DNA from: Hyaloscypha bicolor E
Taxonomy: Eukaryota > Ascomycota > Leotiomycetes > Helotiales > Hyaloscyphaceae
Length of the DNA stretch: 64,000 bases
Assembly: GCF_002865645.1 (NCBI RefSeq)
Contig: NW_020194517.1
Span: 1,972,664-2,036,663, forward strand
Direction of reading: 5' to 3'
Positions 61,901 to 64,000 of this stretch are shown here, one piece after another. The notes beneath the pieces were generated by a model. It was not told the DNA's origin. It was given only the letters and a program-made list of their open reading frames with translations, and made no database searches. Position 1 is the stretch's first letter; each line of letters opens with the position of its first letter. Made by a program: the position numbers and the translations under genes.

Positions 61901-62950
61901 AAAAAGCTATTTTAATTTCCTTATTATATTTAACTAGATAATATCTAATATAATAGCTAAACTTATTATAATTATAATATTTAATAATTAAAAGATTTTC
62001 GGTTTTTATAAAATATTACTTATATTTATAAGAAAATATATATTTAATAAAAATAGTTAATATAAGCTTTTGGGGTTTTTTTTAGAAATATATTTCTTAA
62101 AAATATAAGAGAATATAATATTAGAAATAAACTTAATTAAAAGAGGTTTTTTTTTTTATATATTTCTTAATCTTTTTATATATAGCCTTAATTTATTAAT
62201 TATTAATAATATAATATTAAATAAAGAAAATAATATTAATAAAAGAATTATTATTATTATATATATATATTAATTCCTAAAGCTTTAATAAAAGCTTCTT
62301 ATTTAGTTTATATTTAATATCTTAAAAACTAATATTACTTTCTATAAATAATTATAAGAAAGAATATAAAACTCCTAAAATATTTAATTAAAATATTTAA
62401 CTAAAATATATTTAAAGCTTATTAAAGTTATAATAAGTATTCTATATTTTATTAAAGTTAGAATATAGCTTCTTTAGATAAAAGTATAATACTAAGAGCT
62501 AATAATACTAATTCGAACTATTTTTATTTATATAAGAATTAGTTAGAATAAAAGTATTACTAGTAAATTTATTAGAAATATAGATAATTTTAAGATTCTT
62601 AAAAAAAAATATAAATTAGTATTTCCTTATAACTTATTCTTAATCTGAACTAGCTAGTTATTAAAGATAATATAATTTTTAATAAAGAGAATTAGATCTA
62701 GAAGCTTAATAACTCTAGTATTTCTAAAGAAAATATAAAATATAGAAAATCCTAAATAGAAATAAGTAGGAAATAATTCGAAATTCTTTAGAAAAAAGTT
62801 TAAAGTAGTCGGAATTATAGAAATAGTTAAAGCTATTATAAATTAATTTATTATAGCTATATAGTATTTAATATTATTCTCGAGTTTAATATTATAGAAT
62901 TTAATAATTCTCAAGAATAGCTTTATTATAACTATAGATATTCTTATATA
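58961..62950 (-). mobile_element. Second Ty3/gypsy relic, heavily mutated
   Basis: Minus-strand gypsy-type RT and RNase H text at about 59.9-60.5 kb: YINNIFIYSENLIKYK near 60.41 kb (mutated YxDD), then INIKKSEFK, LNFIIFISNIKINSSKIKII and FFGFYNFYKYFIKKY, running towards lower coordinates as expected for RT followed by the tether region. Integrase should lie below 59.5 kb and protease/gag above 61 kb, but I could not place them. LTRs were not identified, so limits are approximate. Confidence 0.6.
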
Positions 62951-63032
62951 AAATAGCTTTATAAATATTTTCCTAGTAATTCTTTATAATAATATTAATA
63001 TCTAAAAGTAAGATATTAGGCTTCTTAGTCTA

Positions 63033-63220
63033 TATTACGGGTATAATATTTAAGGCTCAAAAAGTAAAATAAAAGATTCTTTATAAAAATAATTTAAAGC
63101 TAAAAAGAAAAAGCTAGAATATAAAAAGTTATAAGAGTATAAGTATATCTATAATATACTAGTTCCTAAAAGGCCTAGTATCTTAAATATCTTTATATAT
63201 ATTTCTATACTAGCTATTAG
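63033..63220 (+). repeat. Second RIP-mutated L3 LTR copy
   Basis: Starts TATTACGGGTATAATATT and follows L3 through AAAGCTAAAAAG, AGAATATAAAAAG and CCTAAAAGGCCTAGTATCTTAAATATCT. The 3' limit is unclear because the sequence diverges after about 63.22 kb. Confidence 0.65.
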
Positions 63221-64000
63221 GTAACTATATTAGGTAACTAGAATATTAAAACCTGAACTATAATAATCTATTTAGATAACTCTCTAATAATAATATAGTT
63301 TTTAGTTTCTAGAAGCTTTATAATAAAAATAAAGAATTTTATTTTTATAAATTTATTTATAAATTCTCTAGAAATATTAATAGAATATTTAATTTAAAAA
63401 GAATTACTAATAAAATAATCTAAACTAGTAAAAGCTTTATTAGAAGCTTTAATAGAAATTAATATAGTTTCTAGTTATATAATATTTTAGGAAATTAATT
63501 TATTATATTTTTCCTCTATTATATTCTTTTTAGTAATCTTATTACTAGTATATTATAATATAGCAGGCCGTACTTATTAAAAAATTATATTATTTTAGTA
63601 GTTTTGAGATTTAGGTTATATAATAAAAACCGCGGCCTTTTATATATAACTTGCGGAAATTATATAAGAAAGCTAGTTTTTTTATAGTCTTAAAAAATAA
63701 TTCTTTATAAGTATTTAACTAATTAAGCTTTTATATATTATATACTATTTATATTTTACTATTTATACTTTTAATTTATTATTTTATTATTAAGTTATAT
63801 TTTATATTCTAGTATATTTTATATAAGTTTTTATCTTATTATAGTTTCTTTCTTATATATTTTATAGTAAGTAATATAGGGAAAATAAAAACTTTATAGT
63901 TAAGATAATACTTTTATAAAGTTCTAAAAAATATTTATTAGGCAGATTATTAGCTTAGTAAATTAGAAAAGAAAAGAGCTATTATAAGATCTTAAGCCTA
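63221..64000. other. Unassigned degraded AT-rich DNA at the right end
   Basis: Stops in all frames, no motif recognised. The AT-rich block continues beyond the window. Confidence 0.5.

Overview
The window looks like nuclear DNA of a filamentous ascomycete. It has small introns of about 45-160 bp with GTRNGT donors and CAG/TAG acceptors. It encodes a highly reducing polyketide synthase, a DUF3405 protein and a PTH11-like rhodopsin-domain membrane protein. Its genome is split into near-normal GC segments and extremely AT-rich blocks whose mutations have the C-to-T/G-to-A pattern of repeat-induced point mutation (RIP). The species cannot be named from the sequence.

Layout. (1) 1-20.5 kb is ordinary, gene-bearing DNA. 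It holds a spliced sugar/inositol-type MFS transporter (3104-5513, +), a DUF3405 type II membrane protein (8578-10463, -) and a highly reducing PKS with KS-AT-DH-cMT-ER-KR-ACP order (12588-20528, -). Two small related inverted-repeat elements sit at about 10.65-11.46 kb. The PKS lacks its start: the beginning of the KS domain is gone exactly where AT-rich DNA begins. (2) 20.53-28.44 kb is an RIP-degraded block containing two inverted copies of a Ty1/copia-type element, one carrying a nested solo LTR. (3) 28.44-34.23 kb is an island of more normal composition. It holds a DNA transposon with long TIRs and a retroviral-type integrase (Ginger-like, 28697-31619, 4-bp duplication GTTC), a rhodopsin-domain gene (31844-33125, -) and a nearly unmutated solo LTR (33959-34232). 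(4) 34.23-64 kb is a second degraded block. It contains a copia relic (-), a perfect (AAAT)47 microsatellite, a full-length Ty3/gypsy chromovirus (42505-50286) with 298-bp LTRs and a GTTTA duplication, a piggyBac-type transposase relic (+), a second gypsy relic (-), and several solo-LTR families nested in each other.

The three complete or nearly complete genes of the left arm do not form an obvious pathway: no tailoring enzyme or cluster regulator is visible next to the PKS. The unifying process is transposon invasion followed by RIP. Catalytic residues of the integrases and reverse transcriptases are changed by G-to-A (D to N, E to K), and Gln/Trp codons have become stops. Exon boundaries were derived by hand from splice signals and family alignment from memory; no search was run.
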